A stretch of 64,000 nt of DNA from CAKOSP01 sp964370545 (lineage in GTDB: Bacteria > Bacillota_I > Bacilli_A > RF39 > UBA660). Below are positions 17,178-25,702 of this stretch, in pieces (position 1 is the first letter of the stretch; each line of letters starts with the position of its first letter). The translations under genes and the position numbers were made by a program. Under the pieces are notes generated by a model. The model did not search any database and was not told where the DNA came from. It worked only from the letters and a program-made list of their open reading frames with translations. The stretch covers positions 142,802 to 206,801 of the forward strand of contig CAYJJQ010000001.1 of the NCBI GenBank assembly GCA_964370545.1. The letters run 5' to 3'.

Positions 17178-18023
17178 ATGGTGTATTTGAGAGAACTAGA
17201 TTTATTAAGCGAACGTGAAGAGAGAGGGTGTATTGGTGCTGATACAAGAACAATTCATAATAATAAATATCCACTCGACATATTTCCACCTAAACAAGTA
17301 AGTAATTTGAAATTTTCAGAAGTTACCATAATCTATGGAGGTAATGGTTCAGGAAAATCAACATTACTTAATTTAATTGCAAGCGCTGTGAATTCAAATA
17401 AACATAACAATTTTGATAAAGGTGTATTTTTCAATAATTATGTTAGTAAAATTGACTACAACTTAAATAAGAATAATTTGAATGAAATAAATATGATAAC
17501 AAGTGATGATGTTTTCGAATATATGCTTAATATTAGAAGTCTTAATAGTGGAATTAGTACAAGAAAAGAAGATTTAAAAAATGAATGGTTAAATAGTAAA
17601 TATGGAGATTTCAAAAGTAATAATTTTGAATATGAAGAATTAAAAAAAATTGTTGATTCAAGAAAATTTACAATGTCAGAATATACAAGAAGAAGACTAG
17701 CAAATAATAATATACCAGAAAACTCAAATGGAGAATCAGCTTTAATGTACTGGCAAAAAGAGATAAAGGAAAATGGAATATATATTTTGGATGAACCTGA
17801 AAACAGTTTGTCGGCAGAAAATCAAATAAAATTAAAAGAGTACTTAGAAGAATCAGCAAGATTTTATAATTGTCAAATTATATTGGCAACACATTCACCA
17901 TTTTTATTAAGTATTAAAGATGCACTTATTTATGATTTAGACAGTATACCAGTTACAACTAAAGATTGGAAAGAATTGCATAACGTTAAATTGTATTTCG
18001 AATTTTTTGAAGCAAATAAATAA
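17178..18023 (+). CDS. ABC-type/AAA ATPase (COG3910-like)
   Basis: This 281-aa soluble ATPase has Walker A GGNGSGKST (about 54-62), a degenerate ABC signature SNGES (about 183-187), Walker B YILDEPE (about 202-208) and a switch histidine in LATHSPF (His239). No membrane segment is present, so it is not a transporter on its own. Such predicted ATPases are common in accessory and defence-related DNA of Firmicutes. A partner protein is not obvious, as the flanking genes have their own promoters. The start is ATG 17178 with AGAGGTG upstream. It lies between repeat copies A and B. Confidence 0.85.
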   Translation: MVYLRELDLLSEREERGCIGADTRTIHNNKYPLDIFPPKQVSNLKFSEVTIIYGGNGSGKSTLLNLIASAVNSNKHNNFDKGVFFNNYVSKIDYNLNKNNLNEINMITSDDVFEYMLNIRSLNSGISTRKEDLKNEWLNSKYGDFKSNNFEYEELKKIVDSRKFTMSEYTRRRLANNNIPENSNGESALMYWQKEIKENGIYILDEPENSLSAENQIKLKEYLEESARFYNCQIILATHSPFLLSIKDALIYDLDSIPVTTKDWKELHNVKLYFEFFEANK

Positions 18024-18115
18024 AAAGTAGATAGAAATTAATCTATCAACTTTATTTTTATAATGGGGCAGTTATAGTTGAAGTTGCTAACTTCCTTTAA
18101 ATAAAGTATAACTCT
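18024..18115. repeat. Repeat copy B: terminator plus tRNA-end-like segment
   Basis: The second long copy. The terminator hairpin AGTAGATAGA/TCTATCAACT has one mismatch. It is followed by TAATGGGGCAG, the hairpin GAAGTT-GCT-AACTTC (18080-18094) and AAAGTATAACTC. Most positions match copy A. It lies directly after the ATPase gene. Confidence 0.75.
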
Positions 18116-18169
18116 TATATTTTGTTAAATCAAGTATATATGATATAATAATCTTTATTAAGGAGAATT

Positions 18170-18895
18170 ATGATGTCAAAATTGCAAAGTATAAATATAT
18201 ATAGTGATGAGTTTGCTTGGTATATAAAAGAAAATATAGATATGATGGGAATGATTCATGCAACATTGTTAAAAAAAGATGAAACAGTAATAATTAGAAC
18301 AAGTCCACATAATAATATATATTTAGACACATGTGTATTTCACAACCATTATAAGGATGGTAAATCGAGGTTTTATATTGATTTAGAAAAGAAATATTAT
18401 ACATGTTATGGTTGTAATCAAGCGGGAAATATAATTACTTTAGTGTCAGAAATTTATGGTATTTCCAGAGATCAAACTATAGAAGTGTTGGCGGTGTTAT
18501 TACAGATCTTTAATGAAAAAATATTAAATGAGCATCAGGTCAGAATATTAAATGAAATCAAACTAGAATATGTAAAAAAAGATGAAGACTATTTAAAAAT
18601 GTGTTCTGAAAAACTTAATTATTTTAAAATGAGAATATATAGTTTAATAAAATTTTATATTGATAACAATAAAAAAATTGATGAATCTAGGATTGCAAAC
18701 AGGTTATCTATCAGTATATCAATAGTTAATTTAGCTATTAATGAGTTAATAAAAAATGATGAATGCGAAATAGCTCCAAAGAAATATATAGAAGAGATGA
18801 ATTTCAGGAATTTTTTAAATGGAGAAGGATATCAAAGAGTTAAAAAAAATAACATCGATTATGAATATGAAAATTATGATGACTTACCATTTTAA
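18170..18895 (+). CDS. CHC2 zinc-finger (DnaG-primase-like) protein without TOPRIM
   Basis: This 241-aa protein has a primase-type zinc-binding domain near the N-terminus. The pattern is TCVFHNH (Cys55, His58) then YYTCYGCNQAGN (Cys79, Cys82), matching the CHC2 finger of DnaG with its C(F/Y)GC-G core. The catalytic TOPRIM region of primase is absent. The rest is helical, possibly a winged-helix segment around RIANRLSISISIVNLAINEL. It could bind single-stranded DNA for a mobile element or act as a regulator. AAGGAG precedes the start. It lies between repeat copies B and C, next to tRNA-His. Confidence 0.82.
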   Translation: MMSKLQSINIYSDEFAWYIKENIDMMGMIHATLLKKDETVIIRTSPHNNIYLDTCVFHNHYKDGKSRFYIDLEKKYYTCYGCNQAGNIITLVSEIYGISRDQTIEVLAVLLQIFNEKILNEHQVRILNEIKLEYVKKDEDYLKMCSEKLNYFKMRIYSLIKFYIDNNKKIDESRIANRLSISISIVNLAINELIKNDECEIAPKKYIEEMNFRNFLNGEGYQRVKKNNIDYEYENYDDLPF

Positions 18896-18903
18896 TATAA
18901 TTA

Positions 18904-18952
18904 AAAAAGTTGATAGAAATTAATCTATCAACTTTTATTTTTCTAATGGGGC
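18904..18952. repeat. Repeat copy C: shared terminator leading into tRNA-His
   Basis: AGTTGATAGA/TCTATCAACT with a T run, then CTAATGGGGC, which here is the true 3' end (CCA) of tRNA-His read from the opposite strand. The hairpin serves as terminator for the CHC2 gene on the plus strand and for tRNA-His on the minus strand. Copies A and B share this unit and then diverge from the tRNA. Confidence 0.75.
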
Positions 18953-19023
18953 GATCTACGGGAATCGAACCCGCGAATACCAGAGCCACAATCTGGCGTG
19001 TTAACCACTTCACCAAGACCGCC
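18947..19023 (-). tRNA. tRNA-His (anticodon GTG)
   Basis: On the minus strand the loop ATTGTGGC carries anticodon GTG. An extra 5' G pairs with the C discriminator, as expected for tRNA-His, and CCA is encoded at 18949-18947. The T arm is CGCGGGTTCGATTCCCG. Three accessory genes lie downstream of its 3' end. Confidence 0.93.
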
Positions 19024-19188
19024 ATAACACTTTAAATTTTAACAAAAAAACCAGTAAAAAGCAAGTGTTATTTGATTTTTGGATTTTAAATGATTTAATG
19101 TGTAAAATAGTATATTATTTTTTAAAATATTTTTTTTAATTTTCAAATGTTTTATGTTATAATAATTATGATGATAGGAGAATAAATC

Positions 19189-21504
19189 GTGGCGATAAAA
19201 AAAAGTGATATTAATTTAATTAATGAGTATTGGAATGCACTAAATTATTTAGCTGTAGGACAATTATATTTAAAGGATAACCCTTTACTAAAAGAACCAC
19301 TTAAACTAAGTGATGTAAAAACAAACGTAATAGGACATTGGGGAACTGTTCCAGGTCAAAATTTGATTTATGCTCACTTAAACAGAGCAATAAATAAATT
19401 TAATTTAGATATGATATATCTATCAGGTCCAGGACATGGAGGAAATGCTCCAGTAGCTTGTACTTATCTTGAAGGAAGTTATACTGAAGTATATCCAGAC
19501 ATAACACAAGACGAAGAAGGAATGAAGAAACTATTTAAAAGTTTCAGTTTTCCTGGTGGTATATCATCACATGCTGCTCCTGAAACTCCAGGAAGTATTC
19601 ATGAAGGTGGAGAGTTAGGTTATTCACTTGCTCATGCATATGGTGCAGTACTTGATAATCCAAATTTAATAGCTGCAACAGTAGTTGGTGATGGTGAAGC
19701 AGAAACAGGACCTTTAGCAACTTCATGGCATTTAAATAAATTTTTAAATTATGGAAAAGATGGTGTAGTTTTACCTATCCTCCATTTGAATGGATTTAAA
19801 ATTAATAATCCAACAATACTTTCGAGAATGAATAAGGAAGATTTATATAGTTATTTTACTGGACTTGGATATAAGCCTTATTATGTAAAAGGTGTTAGAC
19901 CAAATAATTTACATAAAGATCTTGCTAATGCTTTAGAAAGCGCTATTAAAGATATTAAACATATAAGAAAAAATCATAAATCAATTAAAAATATATATTT
20001 GCCAATGATTATATTAGATACCCCTAAAGGTATTACCGGACCTAAAGAAATAGTAGGAACTTATTTAGCTCATCAAATACCATTTAATGTAAAGAATCAA
20101 AATGACTTAAATAAACTTGAAAAATGGTTAAAAAGTTATAAACCTGAAACTTTATTTGATGATAAAGGAAGATTAAGAAAAGATTTAAAATTACTTAATC
20201 CGCATGGTAAAAGAAGAATGGGATCAAATCCACATACTAATGGTGGATTGTTACTTAAAAATTTAGTTTTACCTGATTTTAAAAAATATGCTCTTGAATT
20301 TAGAAAAAGAGGATCAGTAGAAGCATCTGATATGATGCATATGGGTAAATATTTAAAAGATGTTTATAAAGTTAATAAAGTAAATAAAAATTTTAGAATA
20401 TTTGGACCAGATGAAGCAATGAGTAATAGATTCAATCATGTTTTTGATATAGAGAAAAAAACATGGAATATGTCAACTTTACCTGAAGAAAAATTATTAA
20501 ATGAAAATGGTAGAGTATTAGATGGCATATTATCAGAACATTTTTGTGAAGGTGCTTTAGAAGGGTATTTACTTACCGGAAGACACGGTTTAATACACTC
20601 ATATGAATCATTTATAAGAGTTATAGATTCAATGGTATCACAACATGCTAAATGGCTTAAAGTATCAAAAGAATTACCATGGCGTGAAGATATTGCATCA
20701 TTAAACATAATTTTATCATCACATGTTTGGCAACAAGATCACAATGGTTATACACATCAAGATCCAGGCTTCTTAGATCATATTGCAACTAAAAAAGCAG
20801 AGATAGCCAGAATATACTTACCGTATGATGCAAATTCACTTCTTAGCTGTGTAAATCATGTATTAAAAAGTAAAAATTATGTTAATGTTATAGTTGCTAG
20901 TAAGCATCCAAGACCACAGTGGCTTTCAATGAATGAAACTGTTAAACATATGAAAAAAGGTATTGGTGTTTGGAATTGGGCAAGTACACATGAAAAAGAC
21001 GATGTAGATGTTGTTCTTGCTTGTGCTGGGGACACGCCAACACTTGAAGTTTTAGCAGCATCAACTATATTAAAAGAGTTTATGCCTGATATTAAAATTA
21101 AAGTAGTAAATGTAGTAGATTTATTTAAATTAGTATCAAATGATAAACATCCTCATGGTTTAACTCATGAAGATTATAATGATATATTTACTAAAGATAA
21201 ACCAATAATATTTGCGTTCCATGGATATCCTAGTTTAGTACACCAATTTGTATATAATAGAGATAATCAAAATATACATGTTAGAGGATATAATGAAGAA
21301 GGTACTATTACAACTCCATTTGATATGAGAGTGCAAAATAAAATGGATAGATATCATTTAGTATTAGATGTATTAAAATACTCTAAACTGAGAAATAAAA
21401 AATTAGAAAATTATTGTAATGAAATGTTAGAAAAACATAATAGTTATATAGTTCAACATGGTAAAGATATAGATGAAGTATTAAAATGGAAATTTAAAGA
21501 GTAA
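19189..21504 (+). CDS. xfp: Xylulose-5-phosphate/fructose-6-phosphate phosphoketolase
   Basis: This 771-aa cytoplasmic ThDP enzyme splits xylulose-5-P (and often fructose-6-P) with phosphate to acetyl-phosphate plus glyceraldehyde-3-P or erythrose-4-P. Family signatures run the full length: GHWGTVPGQN, LSGPGHGG, SFPGGISSHAAPETPGS, the ThDP motif VVGDGEAETGPLA, LHLNGFKI, HQDPGFLDH, SKHPRPQW and HPHGL. The size is close to the usual 790-830 aa. It starts at GTG 19189 with AGGAG upstream. The gene stands alone. It implies a heterolactic or bifid-like route to acetate and ATP through acetate kinase, which lies elsewhere. Confidence 0.97.
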   Translation: MAIKKSDINLINEYWNALNYLAVGQLYLKDNPLLKEPLKLSDVKTNVIGHWGTVPGQNLIYAHLNRAINKFNLDMIYLSGPGHGGNAPVACTYLEGSYTEVYPDITQDEEGMKKLFKSFSFPGGISSHAAPETPGSIHEGGELGYSLAHAYGAVLDNPNLIAATVVGDGEAETGPLATSWHLNKFLNYGKDGVVLPILHLNGFKINNPTILSRMNKEDLYSYFTGLGYKPYYVKGVRPNNLHKDLANALESAIKDIKHIRKNHKSIKNIYLPMIILDTPKGITGPKEIVGTYLAHQIPFNVKNQNDLNKLEKWLKSYKPETLFDDKGRLRKDLKLLNPHGKRRMGSNPHTNGGLLLKNLVLPDFKKYALEFRKRGSVEASDMMHMGKYLKDVYKVNKVNKNFRIFGPDEAMSNRFNHVFDIEKKTWNMSTLPEEKLLNENGRVLDGILSEHFCEGALEGYLLTGRHGLIHSYESFIRVIDSMVSQHAKWLKVSKELPWREDIASLNIILSSHVWQQDHNGYTHQDPGFLDHIATKKAEIARIYLPYDANSLLSCVNHVLKSKNYVNVIVASKHPRPQWLSMNETVKHMKKGIGVWNWASTHEKDDVDVVLACAGDTPTLEVLAASTILKEFMPDIKIKVVNVVDLFKLVSNDKHPHGLTHEDYNDIFTKDKPIIFAFHGYPSLVHQFVYNRDNQNIHVRGYNEEGTITTPFDMRVQNKMDRYHLVLDVLKYSKLRNKKLENYCNEMLEKHNSYIVQHGKDIDEVLKWKFKE

Positions 21505-21525
21505 GTTATTAAACTTACTTTTTTA
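21499..21525 (+). terminator. Terminator after phosphoketolase
   Basis: AGTAAGTT and AAACTTACT pair across the stop codon, followed by six Ts. Confidence 0.65.
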
Positions 21526-21568
21526 TTATTTTAATATATGTTATAATTACTTTAGATAGGTGGTAAAT

Positions 21569-22153
21569 ATGGATAATATTATAATAGTTCTTTTAGTGTT
21601 ATTAGTAATTATTGCAATTATTACTTTAATAATATATAAAAAGAAAATAGATTTAGTTAAGAAAAACTCTGCTAAATATGAAAGTTTAAAAAAATTAAAT
21701 AGTAAATATACATTTAATGAAAATGTAAAAAAACACATATTAATAAGTAATTATGTTAGAAATAAGACAGCATTATCTAAAATAAATAGAGTAGAGTTAC
21801 TTAAAAATATGTTTGAAGATAATGTTAATAATCTTGCACTGAATTTAGAATATGTTATGGAAAATGAAACTAATTTTATAGAATATGAACAAAAATATGA
21901 AAAAATCAATGATGTAACAGAACCTGAAGTTATAGCAGTTACTAATATTAAAATGAAAACATTTTTATTTTTAGAAAAAAGATTATTTAAATCTGATAAA
22001 CTAAAACCTTTAGTAACAACAGACTTAAAAATAATATCTAGTTTTAATGGCCCAGAAGATAAAAATAAATATGAAAAAAAAGAAATATATACTTATGAAG
22101 AATTAAAAAATATTTTTAAAGAAACTAAAGTAACTAATAAAGAGGGAGAATAA
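21569..22153 (+). CDS. N-terminally anchored membrane protein of unknown function
   Basis: This 194-aa protein begins with one very hydrophobic segment (about residues 3-23) followed by a basic cluster YKKKIDLVKK, which favours a cytoplasmic location for the rest. The body is helical and charged. ATG 21569 is preferred over GTG 21560 because AGGTGG lies just before it. The stop is one base from the start of the desulfoferrodoxin gene, so the two are co-transcribed. No family recognised. Confidence 0.68.
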   Translation: MDNIIIVLLVLLVIIAIITLIIYKKKIDLVKKNSAKYESLKKLNSKYTFNENVKKHILISNYVRNKTALSKINRVELLKNMFEDNVNNLALNLEYVMENETNFIEYEQKYEKINDVTEPEVIAVTNIKMKTFLFLEKRLFKSDKLKPLVTTDLKIISSFNGPEDKNKYEKKEIYTYEELKNIFKETKVTNKEGE

Positions 22154-22154
22154 T

Positions 22155-22529
22155 ATGGAATTTTATATTTGTAATCATTGTAAAAATGTAGCAACAAAAG
22201 TAGTTGATGCAGGAGCTAATTTAGTATGTTGTGGAGATAATATGGAACTTCTTAATGCTAATACTGTTGATGCTGCTTTAGAAAAACATATACCTGTTTT
22301 AAATGTAGATAACAATACTCTTAATATTAAAGTTGGTTCTGTATTACATCCGATGGATTCAGATCACTATATCATGTTTATAGCGGTTGTAAAAAAAAGT
22401 GGAGCAGAATTAATCAAGTTAGCTCCTGGAGGATCTCTTGAACTTAATGTAACTAAAAATGAAAATGATATATTCATTGAAGTTTATGCTTATTGCAATT
22501 TACATGGACTTTGGAAAACTACTGTATAG
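22155..22529 (+). CDS. dfx: Desulfoferrodoxin (superoxide reductase)
   Basis: This 124-aa protein has both domains of desulfoferrodoxin. The N-terminal rubredoxin-like Fe site uses Cys6, Cys9, Cys25 and Cys26. The C-terminal superoxide reductase centre uses His45 (EKHIPV), His65, His71, Cys114 and His117 (YAYCNLHGLWK). It reduces superoxide to peroxide without making oxygen, typical of anaerobes. GGGAG overlaps the upstream stop, and the upstream gene is the 194-aa membrane protein. Electron donors such as rubredoxin are not in the window. Confidence 0.95.
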   Translation: MEFYICNHCKNVATKVVDAGANLVCCGDNMELLNANTVDAALEKHIPVLNVDNNTLNIKVGSVLHPMDSDHYIMFIAVVKKSGAELIKLAPGGSLELNVTKNENDIFIEVYAYCNLHGLWKTTV

Positions 22530-22540
22530 TAGTTTTTTTA
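22515..22540 (+). terminator. Terminator after desulfoferrodoxin
   Basis: AAAACTACT-GTA-TAGTAGTTTT is followed by Ts; the stem overlaps the stop codon. Confidence 0.75.
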
Positions 22541-22557
22541 TGAATAAAAAGACATAA

Positions 22558-22588
22558 AAAAAACTAGATTACTCTAGTTATTTTTTTA
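22558..22588. terminator. Terminator of tRNA-Met
   Basis: AACTAGA-TTAC-TCTAGTT is flanked by As and Ts on both sides, so it can act in both directions. It lies directly downstream of the minus-strand tRNA. Confidence 0.7.
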
Positions 22589-22589
22589 T

Positions 22590-22666
22590 TGGTAGCGACG
22601 GAGGGATTTGAACCCCCGACCTACCGGGTATGAACCGGTTGCTCTAGCCAGCTGAGCTACATCGCC
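22590..22666 (-). tRNA. tRNA-Met (anticodon CAT)
   Basis: Minus strand: GGCGATG acceptor, D arm AGCTCAGCTGGCTAGAGC, loop TTCATAC with anticodon CAT, T arm CGGGGGTTCAAATCCCTC and encoded CCA. The sequence resembles elongator tRNA-Met of Bacillus. A CAT anticodon could also belong to initiator or lysidine-type tRNA-Ile, so the amino-acid call is slightly uncertain. Confidence 0.88.
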
Positions 22667-22749
22667 ATGTCTTTTTTGAAAGACAAATAAATTATAACAA
22701 AAAGATACAAAAAATGCAAGTTTAATTGTTTATTAAAATGAATAATATA

Positions 22750-22778
22750 TTGACAGTGTTTTTTTAATTTGTTATTTT
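22750..22778 (+). promoter_or_regulatory. Promoter of the coiled-coil gene
   Basis: TTGACA (22750-22755), a 17-bp spacer and TATTTT (22773-22778), followed by an AGAGGTG ribosome binding site. Confidence 0.5.
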
Positions 22779-22795
22779 TATATTAGAGGTGTATT

Positions 22796-23416
22796 ATGAA
22801 AATAAAACAAGAATATGAGGAAACAAAAAAAAGATTAGAAGAATTAAAACAGCTAGTTAGAGCAGAAGAAATAAAAAAGAAAAATCTAGAAAAAAAATTA
22901 GATATAACAAAGATCTTTAATGTTTCTCAAATCGGTAAAATACTTGCGAAACTATTAACTACAGTAAGTGAAGAAAACTATATATTTAAGACTAAAATAG
23001 GAGATGAAGAAATTTTAAAATTCGGTTATATGGATAAGTGGATCGATCATGAAAAATATGTTAGATTTTATATAGAAAAAGAAGGTTTGAATATAGATTT
23101 AACAAAACCTATTAATATGGAATTAAAGGAATCAGGAGAATTTATACTCCTTAGAAATGTTAGTTCATACCTTAATATAAATGATATGCTTAAAATTGAT
23201 TTATCGCTATTTCATACTATAACTTTTCCTATAGAAATAAATTTTATAGGAGAGTTTGTATCTAAACTAATTGATTTTAGAATAGAAAATGATTTAATTG
23301 ATATAACAATAGAAGATATGGAACAGTATTTAAATGAATATTTAAGTGTTAATAGAAAATCTTTAGTTGAACATTATAAAATGCATAAACCTAGAGTAGT
23401 ATATATAAAAAAGTAA
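22796..23416 (+). CDS. Coiled-coil protein of unknown function
   Basis: This encodes 206 aa. The first roughly 40 residues form a charged coiled coil (EYEETKKRLEELKQLVRAEE). The remainder looks like a compact alpha/beta domain, ending in a basic tail PRVVYIKK. No membrane segment or known family. AGAGGTG supports the ATG. It is convergent with the nucleosidase-like gene across a shared terminator. Confidence 0.65.
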   Translation: MKIKQEYEETKKRLEELKQLVRAEEIKKKNLEKKLDITKIFNVSQIGKILAKLLTTVSEENYIFKTKIGDEEILKFGYMDKWIDHEKYVRFYIEKEGLNIDLTKPINMELKESGEFILLRNVSSYLNINDMLKIDLSLFHTITFPIEINFIGEFVSKLIDFRIENDLIDITIEDMEQYLNEYLSVNRKSLVEHYKMHKPRVVYIKK

Positions 23417-23440
23417 TGTATTTTTCACATTACTTTTTTA
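23409..23440. terminator. Bidirectional terminator
   Basis: AAAAGTAATGT and ACATTACTTTT form an 11-bp stem between convergent genes ending at 23416 and 23430. Confidence 0.8.
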
Positions 23441-23867
23441 TATTAGTTTCATAATCATCATAATTAAGATTATCACTTACAACTTTAATACTAGTTACAT
23501 TTTTAAATCCTAAGGCCATGATATAAGCAAGTTCCATGTCAAATACTACAGGAGTATTGATTTTTGTTTCAAGAACAAAATCATTTGATGTAAGACATAA
23601 AATATCTCCTCCGGGTAAATCATAAATGGGTTCATCATATTCAACGTTAGGATGATAAAGTTTAACTCTATCTATTTTTACAACTTCACCTATAGGTATA
23701 TTATTGCTTCCTACATAGCCCAAATTTAATATAGGAGTATCCTTATCCAAATCTTTTAGTTTTTCTATAACATTTAATCCACCAACTCCAGTAAGTATCA
23801 CTTCGTCATTACTTGTATTAAATTTTTCTGCGAGCGTTAATTCTTCATTTGTAGCAATCACTATCAT
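23430..23867 (-). CDS. Minimal nucleoside-phosphorylase/MTA-SAH-nucleosidase-like protein
   Basis: This 145-aa protein shows the PNP/MTAN fold in short form. The core GVGGLNVIEKL and ILNLGYVGS corresponds to the nucleosidase glycine-rich region. VVFDMELAYIMALGF matches the conserved FDME substrate motif, and VVSDNLN matches the catalytic Asp region (SD-N/T). True MtnN enzymes have about 230 residues; here the first strand and the C-terminal helix region are reduced, so activity is uncertain. ATG 23867 is preferred to TTG 23885. Monocistronic and convergent with the coiled-coil gene. Confidence 0.72.
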   Translation of the reverse strand: MIVIATNEELTLAEKFNTSNDEVILTGVGGLNVIEKLKDLDKDTPILNLGYVGSNNIPIGEVVKIDRVKLYHPNVEYDEPIYDLPGGDILCLTSNDFVLETKINTPVVFDMELAYIMALGFKNVTSIKVVSDNLNYDDYETNIKK

Positions 23868-23991
23868 ATTATTCACTTCCTTCAAAATAATTATATCATA
23901 ATATAAAATAACTGTATAAATGTTTTAAATTTAACAGTTTTTATTTAACTAATAAACATAATGTGCTATAATTTTTATATGGAGTGATAAA

Positions 23992-24720
23992 ATGGAAAAG
24001 AGAAACAAAATATTTTTAGGAATTACTATTACAGTAACTATATTAATTGTTATTTTATGTATATTTGCAATTATTCAATACAAAAATGATGAAGCAAATA
24101 AGGTTGTAAATGAGATTTCTAAATTTGCAGAAGAATACGAAGGATATAATGGTATGGGCAAAGGTGATAATATCCATGTTGACTTAGATATTAATGATAA
24201 TGCTACTGTTGTATATAAAGAAATCGATGAGGTAGTTGAGTTAGCAGAATCAGAAGACGTTTTACTTTATTTTGGATTTGCAAACTGTCAGTGGTGTAGA
24301 AGTATGATTCCTTCACTATTAAATTCATCTGAAAAAACTGGTGGAACTATTTATTATATTGATATAGAAGAAATAAGAGATCTATATGCTTATGAAGATG
24401 GTGAAGTAGTACTAAAAGAAGAAGGCGCAGAAGGATATAGTGAAACTGTTGAACTTCTTAAAGATGTACTTGATAACTATGTGGTAAGAGATGAAGATGG
24501 AGAAGAATATGATACTGGAACATATAGAATATATGCTCCAACAGTAGTTGCTATTAAAGATGGTAAACCAGTAGCTTCTCATATAGGAACTTTTGAAGGT
24601 ATAGAAGATCCATATATCGTATTAACTGAAGATCAATCTGAAGAACTACAAAATATATATGATGATATGTTTGGAAAAATCATGAATGTGAACTGCGAAT
24701 CTAGCGATGAACTTTGCTAG
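23992..24720 (+). CDS. Membrane-anchored thioredoxin-like protein (CxxC)
   Basis: This 242-aa protein has an N-terminal membrane helix (about 7-29) and an extracytoplasmic thioredoxin fold. The redox pair is CQWC (Cys99, Cys102) after LLYFGFAN, and the cis-proline loop is YAPTVVAIKDG. Both are typical of the bacteriocin-transport-accessory/TlpA-like group. A non-conserved acidic insertion with many Glu/Asp lies between the active site and the cis-Pro. The tail holds two further cysteines. It could act in thiol exchange on surface proteins such as the cysteine-paired sensor at 12837 (speculative). Confidence 0.82.
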   Translation: MEKRNKIFLGITITVTILIVILCIFAIIQYKNDEANKVVNEISKFAEEYEGYNGMGKGDNIHVDLDINDNATVVYKEIDEVVELAESEDVLLYFGFANCQWCRSMIPSLLNSSEKTGGTIYYIDIEEIRDLYAYEDGEVVLKEEGAEGYSETVELLKDVLDNYVVRDEDGEEYDTGTYRIYAPTVVAIKDGKPVASHIGTFEGIEDPYIVLTEDQSEELQNIYDDMFGKIMNVNCESSDELC

Positions 24721-24727
24721 GTTTTTT
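24700..24727 (+). terminator. Terminator after the thioredoxin-like gene
   Basis: CTAGC and GCTAG pair across the last codons and are followed by GTTTTTTC. Confidence 0.5.
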
Positions 24728-24782
24728 CTTGTTATATTTATAAAACTAGTGTATAATTTTAAATAGAATAAAGGATGTAATT

Positions 24783-25694
24783 ATGGGAAAAAGAAAAAAA
24801 GAAAAAGTAGTTATAAATAATCAAGAATTGACACCTACAGTTTTAGGAGAACTTTCTGTAAATAAAAAAACAAGTATTATTCCATTAATAATTATTTTTG
24901 TTTTATTAATTACTTTTACTATTTTCTTGCCTGATATAGTAGCGTATATTGAAAATGAAAAAGAATCAACAACTGTTACACCTGGGTCGAATAATACTAT
25001 AGTAACACCTCCAATAGAAGAAACAAATAAATATATTATAGAATCCGGAATGGAAATAGAGTTAGATGATATAAAACTAAGTGATTTTTTACATGTAGAT
25101 AATATATTATCATTTAAGTTAACAAATATAAGTACTGAATCTTTAGTTATGAATAATACTAATTATTTTTTAGAAATATATAGTGATAAAGATGTTATAT
25201 TAGATAAAATAATTATAGAAAATCTAGATTTGGAAAGTGGAGAATCATTAGATTATTCTAAAAATGTTGATGCTGATATTAGTTATCTGAAATTTAGTTA
25301 TATTAAAAGTAGTGATTATCCTGAATTTACTTTAGATTATTCAAGCGGTATAGCAACACTAACATGTCAAAAAGATTTACTGAACTTAGTTTATAGTTTT
25401 GAAGAAACTGGATTAGTTAGTTTGAATGAGAGTATTTCTTTAGAATCAACCAATACTGATTTTAATGATTATTATAACTATTATACAGAAAAAAGAAATA
25501 GTTATTTAAATGCAACTGGAGTAACAGTTACATTTAATTCTCTTATTTCTAGATTTGAATATATTGCAACTTATGACTTAAAGTTATATAATAACAATAC
25601 AAATGCGTTAGAAGAGAATTACTTTTATGGAAAATTGACTCAAGAAAATGTTGTTAAATATGAAAATGAGGCTCGAGGATTTATTTGTAGTTAG
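24783..25694 (+). CDS. Membrane-anchored extracellular protein of unknown function
   Basis: This 303-aa protein has a basic N-terminus (GKRKKEKVV), one membrane helix at about residues 32-51 and an extracellular beta-rich domain, separated by a Thr/Pro linker (TTVTPGS, VTPPIEE). Two cysteines (in LTCQKD and in the C-terminal GFICS) might form a disulfide. It ends 8 bases before scpA, so it is probably co-transcribed with scpAB, although no functional link is known. No family recognised. Confidence 0.7.
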   Translation: MGKRKKEKVVINNQELTPTVLGELSVNKKTSIIPLIIIFVLLITFTIFLPDIVAYIENEKESTTVTPGSNNTIVTPPIEETNKYIIESGMEIELDDIKLSDFLHVDNILSFKLTNISTESLVMNNTNYFLEIYSDKDVILDKIIIENLDLESGESLDYSKNVDADISYLKFSYIKSSDYPEFTLDYSSGIATLTCQKDLLNLVYSFEETGLVSLNESISLESTNTDFNDYYNYYTEKRNSYLNATGVTVTFNSLISRFEYIATYDLKLYNNNTNALEENYFYGKLTQENVVKYENEARGFICS

Positions 25695-25702
25695 GAGTAT
25701 TT

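Noticed and set aside
17178..18895. Known defence system (ATPase plus primase-like protein)
   Set aside because: No nuclease, reverse transcriptase or TOPRIM domain accompanies them, and each gene has its own promoter and terminator, so a two-gene system cannot be supported.
17036..18952. CRISPR array
   Set aside because: Only three repeats, spaced about 0.9 kb apart with genes between them and no cas genes.
18840..19025. 61-aa minus-strand ORF
   Set aside because: It runs through the tRNA-His gene and has no start signal.
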